A stretch of DNA of 64,000 bases from Nonomuraea indica (lineage in GTDB: Bacteria > Actinomycetota > Actinomycetes > Streptosporangiales > Streptosporangiaceae). Where the stretch lies: contig NZ_KZ559472.1 in assembly GCF_002850745.1 (NCBI RefSeq), forward strand, positions 40,303-104,302, given 5' to 3'. Below, piece by piece: positions 7,922 through 17,144 of the stretch. The position numbers were made by a program, and so were the translations under genes. The notes beneath the pieces are model-generated. The model searched no databases, was not told the origin of the DNA, and worked only from the letters and a program-made list of their open reading frames with translations. Position 1 is the first letter of the stretch. Each line of letters starts with the position of its first letter.

Positions 7922-8728
7922 TCAGCCGAAGAGCTCCTCCAGCACCCGGGCGACCCCGTCGTCGTTGTTGGCCGCAGTCACGTGATCGACGGCGGCCAGC
8001 ACGTCGGGGTGGGCGTTCGCGACCGCGTACGACGTTCCAGCCCAACTCAGCATGGGCAGGTCGTTGGGCATGTCCCCGAACGCCACCACGTGTGAGGGCT
8101 TGATCTGGTTCCGCTCGGCCAGCACGGCGAGGGCCGTGGCCTTGGTGACGCCGTGCGCGCTCATCTCGATCAGCCCTCTGCCGCTGGAGTGGGTGGCGGT
8201 CACGAGATGGCCGACGAGGTCGTGCACGGTGGCGTGCAGGCTGTCGGGGTCCATCTCGGGGTGCAGGGCGAGCAGCTTGGCGCAGGGCCGCGAGGTCAGC
8301 GTGCCCGCGCCGACGCGCAGCCCGCCCACGGCCCTGCTGTCCCAGCCCCCGAGGGGGAAATCGGACTCATGCGCAAATCCCCCCTCATACTCGACCGAAA
8401 AAGCGAGGTCGGGGACGTTCGCTCTTAGCTGAGCGACGACTTCTGACAGGACGTCAGGGGCGATAAGCCGCGATTCGACTATCCTTTCGGTATGTAGATC
8501 GTAGATCAACGCTCCGTTAGCACAGATGGCCAAACCCCTGTGCCGGGTGGCGTCGGCCACACCGCTCATCCAGCGCGGCGGGCGGCCGGTCACGAAGACG
8601 AGCATGGATCCCGCCTCCTCGACCTTGGCGAACGCCGCGGCCGTGCGGGGAGAGACGGTTCCGTCGGTGCGCAGGGCGGTTCCGTCGAGGTCAGTGGCCA
8701 CCAGGCGGGGCGGGCGAAGGCTCTGCAT
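7922..8728 (-). CDS. HAD-superfamily hydrolase, Cof type (subclass IIB)
   Basis: 268 residues. Motif I is VATDLDGTAL with the nucleophile Asp and the acid/base Asp, motif II VTGRP, and motif IV GDMPNDLPML; the large cap between them marks subclass IIB phosphatases such as Cof and YidA. It probably dephosphorylates sugar phosphates or small phosphorylated metabolites; the substrate is not predictable. It converges on bpa with 6 bp between stops and is divergent from the cold-shock gene. Confidence 0.88.
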   Translation of the reverse strand: MQSLRPPRLVATDLDGTALRTDGTVSPRTAAAFAKVEEAGSMLVFVTGRPPRWMSGVADATRHRGLAICANGALIYDLHTERIVESRLIAPDVLSEVVAQLRANVPDLAFSVEYEGGFAHESDFPLGGWDSRAVGGLRVGAGTLTSRPCAKLLALHPEMDPDSLHATVHDLVGHLVTATHSSGRGLIEMSAHGVTKATALAVLAERNQIKPSHVVAFGDMPNDLPMLSWAGTSYAVANAHPDVLAAVDHVTAANNDDGVARVLEELFG

Positions 8729-8951
8729 AACACGTTCCAGTTTGCCTGGTCATGCGGCCGGCCAGAAATCTTCCCGCCGACGGGAACACCAACGCGCCAG
8801 AATGGTGTTAGATGTGATGGCGTTGTATTAGCTGATCCCGTAGTGAAAACCAGCATGACATTGTCTGAGCCACCCCGGGTGCTTGCTGTACGACACACCG
8901 GGACTCGCGAGGTGCGGGTCCCATAGATTCACATCCTGAGGGAGAGCTTTT

Positions 8952-9155
8952 ATGGCTCAGGGAACCGTCAAGTGGTTCAACGCCGAGAAGGGCTTCGGCT
9001 TCATCGCCCCGGACGGCGGTGCGCCGGACGTGTTCGTGCACTTCTCCGAGATCGTCGGCAACGGCTACCGCAGCCTTGAAGACGGCCAGCGGGTCGAGTT
9101 CGAGATCACGCAGGGCCAGAAGGGGCCGCAGGCCTCTCAGGTCCGTTCCATCTGA
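8952..9155 (+). CDS. Cold-shock protein, CspA family
   Basis: 67 residues, a single OB-fold cold-shock domain. RNP1 is KGFGFI and RNP2 VFVHF, the aromatic patches that bind single-stranded RNA and DNA. It acts as an RNA chaperone in the cytoplasm. A GAGGGAGAG ribosome site lies 8 nt before the ATG. The 223 bp upstream contain no gene, consistent with the long 5' leader usual for csp mRNAs, and a strong hairpin terminator follows the stop. Confidence 0.95.
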   Translation: MAQGTVKWFNAEKGFGFIAPDGGAPDVFVHFSEIVGNGYRSLEDGQRVEFEITQGQKGPQASQVRSI

Positions 9156-9172
9156 CCTGTAGCAGCGAGACA

Positions 9173-9206
9173 GGCCGGGGTTCGCTTCCAGCGGACCCCG
9201 GCCTTT
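9173..9206 (+). terminator. Terminator after the cold-shock gene
   Basis: GGCCGGGGT pairs perfectly with ACCCCGGCC around a roughly 13-nt loop, followed by TTTCG. It lies 17 nt after the cold-shock stop codon. Confidence 0.85.
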
Positions 9207-9294
9207 CGCGTGCCGGGGCTCGGTCCGGTCACGGATGTGACTCAGGTCATGTCGCGGCCCGAACCACGGCCCCTCCCCGGCCATCCGTCCAGGT

Positions 9295-10878
9295 ATGAGG
9301 CTCGCGTGGTCATCTCACCCCGTGACCGTGGTCGCGACGGTCGTCCTGCTGCTCAACGACCACCTGCTCAAACACACGCATCCCGGTGTTGTCACCGGCA
9401 AGCTGAGTGACGTCGCCGGGCTCGTCGTCGCCCCGCCGCTCGTGGCCCTGCTCCTCGCCGGACGGGCCGACCTGGTCGCCACCCTGGCGACCGGCGCCCT
9501 CTTCACGCTCGTCAAAACGACGGAGACGGGCGCGCAGACGGCCTCCCACCTCTGGACCCTGGTGGCCGGCCCGTCGCGCGTCCTGGCCGATCCCACGGAC
9601 CTCCTGGCCCTTCCCGCGCTCGTCCTCGCCTGGTGGATCCGCCACCGGACCCTCGGCCGCGGCCCACGGCCGCACCTCACGACAGGACGGCGGCGTACCG
9701 CAACGGCGCGGTGGCGGCCCGCAACGCTGTGGCGGCCCGCAACGGCGCTGTTGCGGACAGCGGCGGAACGACCACGTGCCACGGCGGAACGGTGGCGGGT
9801 GGTGGCGGGCGTGCCGCTGGCCGTGGTCGCCGTGACGGCCACAGCCGCCCAGTCGGCTCCCTCAGCGGCCGTCGCCGTGCGCGTCGAGGGCGAGCGCGTC
9901 GTGGTGCTCACCGACCTCGTCCTGGCCGACGGCGAGGTTCAGGGCCTGGTGTCCGCGGACGGCGGGCGCACCTGGCGGCCGGAGGCCGTGGCCGCCCCGG
10001 GAGGCGGCCCGGCCGTCCAACCCTGGCGGACACGCCCCGCCGAGGCCCTGAGCGCCGCATGCGTGCCGTACCAGGCGCGGCGGTGCTATCGCGTCGTGCC
10101 GGGGCGGCCGGCCGTCGAGCAGTCGGACGACGGCGGCGTGACCTGGCACCCTTCGTGGACACTCCCGCAAGGACGGGTGGACGTCCTGGTGAGGACGTAT
10201 CCGGCCGCGGACCGGGCGTCGGTGCGGGCACGAGGGCTCGTCGTGCAGCCCCGGCCGGGCGGGCACGTGGTGGTGGCGGCGGGCGGCGCGGCCGGGATCG
10301 CGGTACGCGAGGTGTCGGGGACCTGGCGGCTGACCGGCTGGCCGGTGGAGCAGGCCGCACCCCTGCGCGCCGATCCCGTGGAGGGCGAGCGGGAGGTGGC
10401 GTACGTCTTCGCCCTCGCCGTGCTGCTGGGCGCCCTGGGATCGGGCATGCGGCGGCTGACGACGCCGTACGCGGTCTTCGCGATGCTGGGCTGCGCCGGG
10501 GTGTACGTCACCGCCCTGCACGGCTTCACCGACCGGTCGTTGCTCGGCGTCGGCAACCCGGTCGCGCTGGTGCTCGGTGGCGCCGCGACGCTCCTCGGCG
10601 TCACCGCCTGCCTCTCCCTGGCCGCCGCCGCCCGCGCACCAGGCCGGACGCTGCTCGTCGGCGTGGCGGGCGCGCCCGCGGCCTTCGCCGCCGCGTACGC
10701 GCCCTTCCACGGCTGGGTGCTGGGCGCGCCCGACTCCTACGGCGGCGCCGTGGCGCTGGCGGTCTGCCTGTCCGTGGCCGTGCTGGCGGCGGTCGTCGCG
10801 CTCGTCCGCCGCCAAGCCGCCCACGAGGAGCACCCCACTGACTACTTCGGGGGCTCCAGGACGTCGAGGCCCACGTAG
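9295..10878 (+). CDS. Multi-pass membrane protein with an Asp-box (BNR-like) external domain
   Basis: 527 residues, function unknown. The N-terminal region contains LNDHLLK and [15 protein letters not shown], a signature shared with widespread uncharacterised membrane proteins. About four helices are followed by a positively charged low-complexity stretch (residues 120-170) with several RWRPAT-like repeats, a further helix, then an extracellular domain with VSADGGRTW and QSDDGGVTW, two Asp-box motifs typical of beta-propeller blades. The last 160 residues are again membrane helices. The stop codon lies 37 nt inside the convergent serS gene. I cannot assign a function. Confidence 0.7.
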   Translation: MRLAWSSHPVTVVATVVLLLNDHLLKHTHPGVVTGKLSDVAGLVVAPPLVALLLAGRADLVATLATGALFTLVKTTETGAQTASHLWTLVAGPSRVLADPTDLLALPALVLAWWIRHRTLGRGPRPHLTTGRRRTATARWRPATLWRPATALLRTAAERPRATAERWRVVAGVPLAVVAVTATAAQSAPSAAVAVRVEGERVVVLTDLVLADGEVQGLVSADGGRTWRPEAVAAPGGGPAVQPWRTRPAEALSAACVPYQARRCYRVVPGRPAVEQSDDGGVTWHPSWTLPQGRVDVLVRTYPAADRASVRARGLVVQPRPGGHVVVAAGGAAGIAVREVSGTWRLTGWPVEQAAPLRADPVEGEREVAYVFALAVLLGALGSGMRRLTTPYAVFAMLGCAGVYVTALHGFTDRSLLGVGNPVALVLGGAATLLGVTACLSLAAAARAPGRTLLVGVAGAPAAFAAAYAPFHGWVLGAPDSYGGAVALAVCLSVAVLAAVVALVRRQAAHEEHPTDYFGGSRTSRPT

Positions 10879-12104
10879 GGGCGCAGCGCCGCGGGCACCA
10901 CGACCGAGCCGTCGGCCTGCTGGTGGTTCTCCAGGATGGCGACGATCCAGCGGGTGGTGGCCAGAGTGCCGTTGAGCGTGGCCAGGTGCTGCGGCTTGCC
11001 GTCCTTGTCGCGGTAGCGGACGCCGAGCCGGCGCGCCTGGAACTCCGTGCAGTTGGAGGTCGAGGTCAGCTCGCGGTAGCGGCCCTGGGTGGGGATCCAC
11101 GCCTCGCAGTCGAACTTGCGGGCGGCCGACATGCCGAGGTCGCCCGCGGCCGTGTCGATGACGCGGTAGGGCACCTCGATGGCGGCCAGCATCTCCTTCT
11201 CCCAGCCGAGCAGCCGCTGGTGCTCCTCGCGGGCCTCCTCGGGGCGGCAGTAGGAGAACATCTCCACCTTGTCGAACTGGTGGACGCGGATGATGCCCCG
11301 GGTGTCCTTGCCGTAGGAGCCGGCCTCGCGGCGGAAGCAGGACGACCAGCCGGCGTAGCGCAGCGGGAGCTGGTCGGCGGCCAGGATCTCCTGGGCGTGG
11401 TAGCCGGCCAGCGACACCTCGGAGGTGCCGACCAGGTAGAGGTCGTCCTCGGGCAGGCGGTAGATCTCCTTGTCGTGGGCCACGTGGAAGCCCGTGCCCT
11501 GCATGGTCTCGGGCTTGACCAGCACCGGCGTGATCATCGGGACGAAGCCGTGCGCGATCGCGTGCTGCATGGCCATGTTGAGCAGGCCGAGCTGCAGGCG
11601 GGCGCCGACGCCCTTGAGGAAGAAGAACCGCGAGCCAGACACCTTGGCGCCGCGCTCCATGTCGATGGCGTCGAGCAGCTCGCCCAGCTCCAGGTGGTCC
11701 TTGGGCTCGAAGTCGAACGTGCGCGGCTCGCCGTGCGTCTCCAGCACGACGTAGTCGTCCTCGCCGCCGGGAGGCGCCTCCGCCTCGACGATGTTGGGCA
11801 CCGTCTGCAGGACCTCGTCGAGCTCGGCGGCCAGCCGCTCGGCCTCCGCCTCGGCGGCCTTGACCCCGGCCGCCAGCTCCTTGGCCCGGGCCAGCAGCGC
11901 GGCCTTGTCGTCGCCCTGCGCCTTGGAGACCGACTTGCCGAGGCTCTTCTGCTCCGCACGCAGCGACTCGAAGCCGGTCAGCGCCGAGCGGCGGCGCTCG
12001 TCCAGGTCGAGCAGCTTGTCGACGACGGAGTCGTCCTCGCCGCGGGCACGCTGCGATGCCCGGAGCCGGTCGGGATCCTCACGAAGGGTGCGCAGGTCAA
12101 TCAC
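10842..12104 (-). CDS. serS: Seryl-tRNA synthetase
   Basis: 420 residues, full length. It charges tRNA-Ser with serine. The N-terminal coiled-coil arm (residues 30-110) grips the long variable arm of tRNA-Ser; class II motif 2 is around [17 protein letters not shown] and motif 3 around [16 protein letters not shown]. The [10 protein letters not shown] segment contributes to serine and ATP binding. It starts with GTG ([10 protein letters not shown]); TAGCCT lies 6 nt before the start, so the mRNA is probably leaderless. Its 3' end overlaps the convergent membrane-protein gene by 37 nt. Confidence 0.97.
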   Translation of the reverse strand: MIDLRTLREDPDRLRASQRARGEDDSVVDKLLDLDERRRSALTGFESLRAEQKSLGKSVSKAQGDDKAALLARAKELAAGVKAAEAEAERLAAELDEVLQTVPNIVEAEAPPGGEDDYVVLETHGEPRTFDFEPKDHLELGELLDAIDMERGAKVSGSRFFFLKGVGARLQLGLLNMAMQHAIAHGFVPMITPVLVKPETMQGTGFHVAHDKEIYRLPEDDLYLVGTSEVSLAGYHAQEILAADQLPLRYAGWSSCFRREAGSYGKDTRGIIRVHQFDKVEMFSYCRPEEAREEHQRLLGWEKEMLAAIEVPYRVIDTAAGDLGMSAARKFDCEAWIPTQGRYRELTSTSNCTEFQARRLGVRYRDKDGKPQHLATLNGTLATTRWIVAILENHQQADGSVVVPAALRPYVGLDVLEPPK

Positions 12105-12205
12105 AAGAAAAGGCTACCGGTGCCGGACAGCGCTTGGCCTCCCCAATACGGCACCTGCCCGGCCTGGCCGGCACCGCGTCGGACGGAGGGTCCGCCCGTC
12201 GGCTC

Positions 12206-13126
12206 TCAGACGCGGCCGGCGCGTACGCGGGCCAGCCAGTGGGCCGCCTCGGCGAACTCGGTGTCGGAGGTGCCGCGCTTGATCTGCGGCGAGACGCCGT
12301 CGGCGCGCGGATAGCTGCCGAGGAAGCGGACCTCGCCGCAGACGCGGTGCAGCCCCGCGATGGCCTCGCCGACGCGGGCGTCGGCGACGTGCCCCTCGAA
12401 GTCGAAGTGGAAGAAGTAGCGGCCGATGCCGTCGCCGGTGGGCCGCGACTCGATGCGGCTCAGGTTGACGCCGCGCACGGAGAACTCCGTCAGCATCTCC
12501 AGGAGCGCGCCCGGGTGGTCGTCGGCGAGGAAGACGACGAGGGTGGTGCGGTCGGAGCCGGTGGGCTCGGGCAGCGGTCCGGGCCGGTTGACCTTGACGA
12601 ACCTGGTCACGGTGTCGGTCCGGTCGCCGATGTCGCCGGCCAGCTCGACGAGCCCGTAGTGCTCGCCCGCGATGGGGGCGGCGATGGCCGCGTCGTACGG
12701 CGAGCCGGGCAGCGAGACCTCCTGGGCCGCGGCGGCCGTCGAGGGTGCGGCGACCACGACGGCGTCGGGCAGCTCGCGGGCGACGAAGGCGCGGCTCTGG
12801 GTGATGGCCGCGGGGTGGGTGTAGACCCGCTTGATGTGCGGGATCTCGGTGCCGGGCCGGGCCAGGAGCGAGAAGCGCACCGGCAGCAGCAGCTCGGCCG
12901 TGATGAGCAGCGGCTCACCCCAGGCGAACTCGTCGAGGGTCGTGGTGATGGCGCCCTCGACGGAGTTCTCGAGCGGGACCACGGCGCCGTCGGCCTCGCC
13001 GTTGCGAGCGGCGGCGAGCGCGGCGGGCACGTTGGCGCAGGGCAGGCGCTCGGCGTCGGGCTCCAGGAGCCGCAGGGCCTCCTCGGTGAAGGTGCCCTCG
13101 GGTCCCAGGTAGGCGAGTCTGGGCAT
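12206..13126 (-). CDS. pheA: Prephenate dehydratase
   Basis: 306 residues. It converts prephenate to phenylpyruvate in phenylalanine synthesis. The catalytic domain begins AYLGPEGTFTEEAL and contains the DTVTRFVKV segment with the Thr-Arg-Phe motif needed for catalysis. An ACT domain follows (around ALLEMLTEFSVRGVNLSRIE), the phenylalanine-sensing module, so feedback inhibition is expected. There is no chorismate mutase domain, as usual in actinobacteria. The ATG at 13126 has TACTCT 6 nt upstream and no ribosome site; a longer open frame upstream runs through the DUF4446 gene and is not real. The C-terminal 20 residues extend past the usual end. Confidence 0.94.
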   Translation of the reverse strand: MPRLAYLGPEGTFTEEALRLLEPDAERLPCANVPAALAAARNGEADGAVVPLENSVEGAITTTLDEFAWGEPLLITAELLLPVRFSLLARPGTEIPHIKRVYTHPAAITQSRAFVARELPDAVVVAAPSTAAAAQEVSLPGSPYDAAIAAPIAGEHYGLVELAGDIGDRTDTVTRFVKVNRPGPLPEPTGSDRTTLVVFLADDHPGALLEMLTEFSVRGVNLSRIESRPTGDGIGRYFFHFDFEGHVADARVGEAIAGLHRVCGEVRFLGSYPRADGVSPQIKRGTSDTEFAEAAHWLARVRAGRV

Positions 13127-13128
13127 GG

Positions 13129-13554
13129 CTACAGAGTATCCGCAGGTTGTCGCGATGCGCGCGGCTTTGCGACGATGGGTCCGAGCCCGAGCCGGGCGGC
13201 CCGCACCGCCTCCTCCTCTTCGGGCGCCAGCGGCTGCTCCCCTCGGCCACCGGTTATGGCGCGTACGTAGGTGCGGGTTTCGGACCTGCCGTTGATGGAG
13301 GTCAGTACGATGCCGTCGCCGAGCCCGTTGATCATGGCGACGGAGAACGACAACCGGCCGGTCATCTCGTCCAGCGCGTCGTAGCGGCAGACGGCCACGT
13401 CGCGGATGGCCCGCAGGTTGCCACCGCCGCTCGCCGCGCGTACGAGCTGCCTGCGGCAGTCGTCGATCTCGGCCCTGGCCCGCCTGAGCGCGAGGCACCC
13501 CACGACCGCGCCGCCGACCCCCGCGACCACGCCCATCCATACGGCAATCAACAC
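13129..13554 (-). CDS. DUF4446 family membrane-anchored protein
   Basis: 141 residues. One N-terminal membrane segment (residues 2-22), a short coiled stretch, then the conserved core with CRYDALDEMTGRLSFSVA and DGIVLTSINGRSETRTY, which defines DUF4446. The function is unknown. It lies directly upstream of pheA in the same direction, 2 nt from stop to start; the same adjacency is common in actinobacteria. The pheA promoter seems to lie in its last codons. It begins 2 nt before the end of the GT87 gene. Confidence 0.85.
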   Translation of the reverse strand: MLIAVWMGVVAGVGGAVVGCLALRRARAEIDDCRRQLVRAASGGGNLRAIRDVAVCRYDALDEMTGRLSFSVAMINGLGDGIVLTSINGRSETRTYVRAITGGRGEQPLAPEEEEAVRAARLGLGPIVAKPRASRQPADTL

Positions 13555-13555
13555 A

Positions 13556-14779
13556 CTACAGAGAGTAATGCTCCGCCAAAGGAGCCGGGACGCTCGCGGC
13601 CCGCCGTTTCGGCAGCCAGTACGCCAGCAACCAGACCAGGGCCAGCGCGCCCAGCCCGTAGCCGTTCTGCACGAGCTTGCCGAGGACCGGGCTCAGCACG
13701 GGGATCTCGGCGGCCCTCAGCGAGACCCCCCACCAGGGCACCGGCACCACGTAGAAGAGCCACACCCCCGCGGCGACCCGCAGCCGCACCGGGTCGCGCC
13801 CGTCGCCCACGATCGCGCCCAGCACCACGACGACCCAGGCCAGGTGGTGGATCCAGGCGACCGGCGACAGCAGCACGGCCATCAGCCCCACCAGCGCCAC
13901 GGCCGTCATCGTGTCGTGCGCCCGGTGGGCGTCGCGGGCCGCGCGGAAGCCGTACCAGGCGACCACGGCGACCACCGCCGCCCAGATCAGGGTGGTCAGC
14001 GTGTCGGGCAGGTACAGCCGGATGAGCATGCCGCGGATCGACTGGTTGGTGGTGGCGGCGTTGGAGCCGACCCGGTTCGGGTCGAGCAGCGCCGAGAACC
14101 AGAACTCCACCGCGTCGCGCGGCAGCACCGCGAACGGCAGCAGCGACAGCAGGGCCGCCGTGAACGTCGCCATGGACAGCGTCCGCCACTGCCGCGTCAC
14201 CAGGAGGTGGACGAGGAAGACGCCCGGCGTCAGCTTGATCGCGACCGCCAGCCCGATCCAGAACCCGCGCGGCCACCACGGCCGCCTGGCCACGCAGTCG
14301 GCCAGGCACAGGGCCACGAGCAGGATGTCCACCTGCCCGAACCGCACCTGGTCGCGGATCGGCATCAGGTAGGCGCAGGCCACCATGGCGAAGGCGAACA
14401 CCCACGGCGCGTGCCTGCCCAGCGTCTCGCGGAAGGCGTAGCCCACGGTGACGGCGAGGGCCGCGTAGATCCCGGCCGTCCAGACCCACTGGGCCGCCTC
14501 CCACGACATGAGCGCGAGCAGGGTGGCCAGCATCGCCGCGATCGGCGGGTAGGTGAACGGCAGGAGCTGCGGCGCCGGCGTGACGAAGTCGTAGACGGGC
14601 CGGCCCTCCAGCACCATCTGCCCGCCGGTGCGGTAGACGTCGAGGTCCACGAGGCGCTGGTCGTCGGGGTTCGTCAGCCAGTGCTCGACCAGCGGCGCCA
14701 CGGCCGCGGCGACCACGATCACCGCGAGGGCCCACTGCCACCACTGCCGCCGGAACGACGGCGCCACGCCACCTGTCAC
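13556..14779 (-). CDS. GT87 polyprenol-phosphate mannosyltransferase (DUF2029)
   Basis: 407 residues with about ten membrane helices, a GT-C fold glycosyltransferase that takes mannose from polyprenyl phosphomannose and acts on the outer face of the membrane. An early loop carries the acidic pair in VDLDVYRTGG and the conserved FTYPP; a later region has AIKLTPGVFL. Relatives include PimE and other alpha-1,2-mannosyltransferases of glycolipid synthesis. The open frame extends far upstream over another gene; I start at GTG 14779, with TAACGT 8 nt before it. The acceptor here is unknown, since lipoarabinomannan-type glycans are not established for this lineage. Confidence 0.83.
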   Translation of the reverse strand: MTGGVAPSFRRQWWQWALAVIVVAAAVAPLVEHWLTNPDDQRLVDLDVYRTGGQMVLEGRPVYDFVTPAPQLLPFTYPPIAAMLATLLALMSWEAAQWVWTAGIYAALAVTVGYAFRETLGRHAPWVFAFAMVACAYLMPIRDQVRFGQVDILLVALCLADCVARRPWWPRGFWIGLAVAIKLTPGVFLVHLLVTRQWRTLSMATFTAALLSLLPFAVLPRDAVEFWFSALLDPNRVGSNAATTNQSIRGMLIRLYLPDTLTTLIWAAVVAVVAWYGFRAARDAHRAHDTMTAVALVGLMAVLLSPVAWIHHLAWVVVVLGAIVGDGRDPVRLRVAAGVWLFYVVPVPWWGVSLRAAEIPVLSPVLGKLVQNGYGLGALALVWLLAYWLPKRRAASVPAPLAEHYSL

Positions 14780-14837
14780 GGTGTGGCACGTTACCGTGGC
14801 TCTGATTCGTCCAGGCGCACACACCGGGGGTCCGCAC

Positions 14838-17144
14838 ATGCCGCACGCCGCCTTCAGGGCGCTCATCCTGGGCGTGGTCCTGGCGTGCCTGGCCCTGCCG
14901 GTCCTGGCCCTGCCGGTCCTGGCGCTGCCCTCCGCGGCCGTGTCCACCGCGCCCCTGCCCACCGCGGCCCTGCCCGGCCCGGGGCCCGACGCGCGGGTCG
15001 CCCTGATCGGGGTGCCCGGGCTGGAGTGGAGCGACGTCGACGCCTCTCGCACCCCCCACCTGTGGGAGCTCGTCACCAGGGGCTCCTCCGCGTCCCTCTC
15101 GACGCGGGCCGTGCCTCCCCCGGACCGCGGCATCACCTGCCCCGTCGCCGGGTGGCTGACCGTCTCGGCGGGACAGCGGGCGGGCACGGCCGGCCGGGGC
15201 TGCCCGCCCGCGCCCACGCCCCGCCCCGACGGCGCCGGCGCGACCGTGCCCGGCTGGGCGGAGCTGGCCGCGCACCAGGAGACGACCGGCTACGCCGCCC
15301 GGATCGGCACCCTCGGCCGGCTGGTCACCGCCGCCGGGGGCCGGGTGGCCGCCATCGGACCGGGCGCCGCGCTGGCCGCCGCCGACGGGTCCGGCCGCGT
15401 CGCCGGGTACGCCGGCTCCGTGGAGGCCCTCGCCGACCTCGCGCCGTACACGCTGATCGTCATGGAGGCGCCCGACCTCGCCGCCGCGTGGGCCGCCCGG
15501 CCGCTGGACGAGTTCGGCGTGCCCGCCACGATGCCCCCGCCCGTCCGGCGAGCGGCCGCCGAAGCGGCGGACCGCCGCGTCGGCGCCCTGCTCGGCCGGC
15601 TTCCCGCCGGCACGACCGTCCTGGTGGCCGGCGTCTCCGACGTCACGCCGAGCCCCCACCTGCACCTCGCCCTGGCGACCGGCCCGTCGCCCACCGGCGA
15701 GCCCTACCGGCGCGGGCACCTGACCGCGAGCTCCACCCGGCAGGACGCCCTGGTCACCATCTCCGACGTGACGGCCACGGCCATCACGGCCCTCGGTCTG
15801 GAGCAGCCGCGCGAGGTGGTCGGGCGGGCCTGGCAGGACGGCGGACCCGCCCCCGTCACCCCCGCCGCGACGGTCGCCGAGCTGGTGGACGCCGACCTGG
15901 CCAGCCAGGTGCTGCGGGAGGTGCGCGGGCCGTTCTTCGCGGTGTTCGTGACCGTTCAGCTCGCCTTCTACGTCTTCGCCGCGCTGACGCTGCGCCGCCG
16001 GCGGGAGGCCGGATCCTCGGGCGGGGAGGCGCCCCGCGACGACGCCGCCACCTCGCGGGTGCTGGCCACCGTGCAGGTGGTGGCCGTGGTGAGCGGCGCC
16101 ATCGCGGTGTCCACGTTCCTGGCGCAGCTCGTGCCGTGGTGGACGCTGCCGGCGCCGATGCTCTCCCTGATCGTGACGATCGTCGCCATCGCGGGCCTGA
16201 TCGCCGGGGCGGCCTTCGCCGGGCCGTGGCGCCGCCACGTGCTGGGGCCGCTGACGGTGGTCGCGGCCGTGACGTCGGTGGCGATGCTGCTGGACGTGAT
16301 GACCGGCTCCACCCTCCAGGTGAACGCGGTCAGCGGCTACGAGCCGGTCACCGGCGGCAGGTTCTACGGCTTCAGCAACATCGCCTTCGCCATCTACGCG
16401 ACGGGCACCATCCTCGCCCTGGCCGGGGTGTCGCAGTGGCTGACCCGCCGGGGCGCGCCCAGGTTCGTGCCCCTGCTGGTGTGCGCGGGCTACGGCGGGC
16501 TCGCGGTGTTCGCCGACGGGTGGCCGGCGTGGGGGGCCGACTTCGGCGGCGTGCCCGCGTTCGTGACCGGTCTGGCGGTGTTCGTGATCCTGCTGTCGGG
16601 CAGCCGGGTCTCGGTGCTGAAGCTGCTGCTCGTGGGGGCCGCGGGGGCCGTGCTGATCGGCGCCATCGCGGTGTTCGACTGGCTGCGGCCCGCGTCCGCG
16701 CGCACCCACCTCGGCACGTTCGTCCAGCAGGTCATCGACGGCGAGGCGCTGACCGTGGTCGGCCGCAAGTTCGGCGCCATGGTCGGCGTGACCGTGGGCA
16801 ACTGGTCGCTGACCCTGCTGTCGCTGGTGGCGCTGGCGTTCCTGTTCCTGGTGCTCGACCGGCCGTCGCGCTGGGGGGCCTCCGCCCTAGGCCAGGCCTA
16901 CGCTCTCGCCCCGCCGCTGCGCGCGGGGCTGATCGGCGCGCTGACCTGCGCCTTCATCGGGTTCCTGATCAACGACTCGGGCATCGCCATCCCGGCCATG
17001 GCACTCACCGTGGCGGTGCCGCTGGCGCTGGCGGCGTCCGTACGGGCCCTGCGGCTCGCGCCCGCAGGAGCGCCCAGCCCGCCAGCGCCGCCGTCAGCGC
17101 CAGCAGCGCCGGCGGAACGACCTGAGGCCGGACCACGGTCATGA
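14838..17144 (+). CDS. Multi-pass membrane protein with alkaline-phosphatase-like ectodomain
   Basis: 768 residues. A signal segment with a tandem LPVLALPVLALP duplication is followed by an external domain (about 50-330) beginning VALIGVPGLEWSDVDASRTP and later reading TTVLVAGVSD, a layout reminiscent of the alkaline-phosphatase superfamily, although I do not see a full set of metal ligands. From residue 370 on there are about ten helices, including YGFSNIAFAIYA. Similar proteins occur next to glycosyltransferases in actinobacteria, which suggests a role in envelope glycan or lipid handling. The Ala/Pro-rich C-terminus overlaps the convergent MptB-like gene by 140 nt. The ATG at 14838 precedes the signal peptide; an earlier start would add a non-signal extension. 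Confidence 0.72.
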   Translation: MPHAAFRALILGVVLACLALPVLALPVLALPSAAVSTAPLPTAALPGPGPDARVALIGVPGLEWSDVDASRTPHLWELVTRGSSASLSTRAVPPPDRGITCPVAGWLTVSAGQRAGTAGRGCPPAPTPRPDGAGATVPGWAELAAHQETTGYAARIGTLGRLVTAAGGRVAAIGPGAALAAADGSGRVAGYAGSVEALADLAPYTLIVMEAPDLAAAWAARPLDEFGVPATMPPPVRRAAAEAADRRVGALLGRLPAGTTVLVAGVSDVTPSPHLHLALATGPSPTGEPYRRGHLTASSTRQDALVTISDVTATAITALGLEQPREVVGRAWQDGGPAPVTPAATVAELVDADLASQVLREVRGPFFAVFVTVQLAFYVFAALTLRRRREAGSSGGEAPRDDAATSRVLATVQVVAVVSGAIAVSTFLAQLVPWWTLPAPMLSLIVTIVAIAGLIAGAAFAGPWRRHVLGPLTVVAAVTSVAMLLDVMTGSTLQVNAVSGYEPVTGGRFYGFSNIAFAIYATGTILALAGVSQWLTRRGAPRFVPLLVCAGYGGLAVFADGWPAWGADFGGVPAFVTGLAVFVILLSGSRVSVLKLLLVGAAGAVLIGAIAVFDWLRPASARTHLGTFVQQVIDGEALTVVGRKFGAMVGVTVGNWSLTLLSLVALAFLFLVLDRPSRWGASALGQAYALAPPLRAGLIGALTCAFIGFLINDSGIAIPAMALTVAVPLALAASVRALRLAPAGAPSPPAPPSAPAAPAERPEAGPRS

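Noticed and set aside
12206..13540. 444-residue prephenate dehydratase with N-terminal extension
   Set aside because: The extra residues are the DUF4446 gene read in another frame; the conserved start MPRLAYLGPEGTF has its own promoter box.
13406..17125. 1239-codon open frame on the + strand across several genes
   Set aside because: It runs antisense or out of frame through DUF4446, GT87 and the membrane protein; residues are mainly Arg, Pro and His, the usual shadow of high-GC coding sequence.
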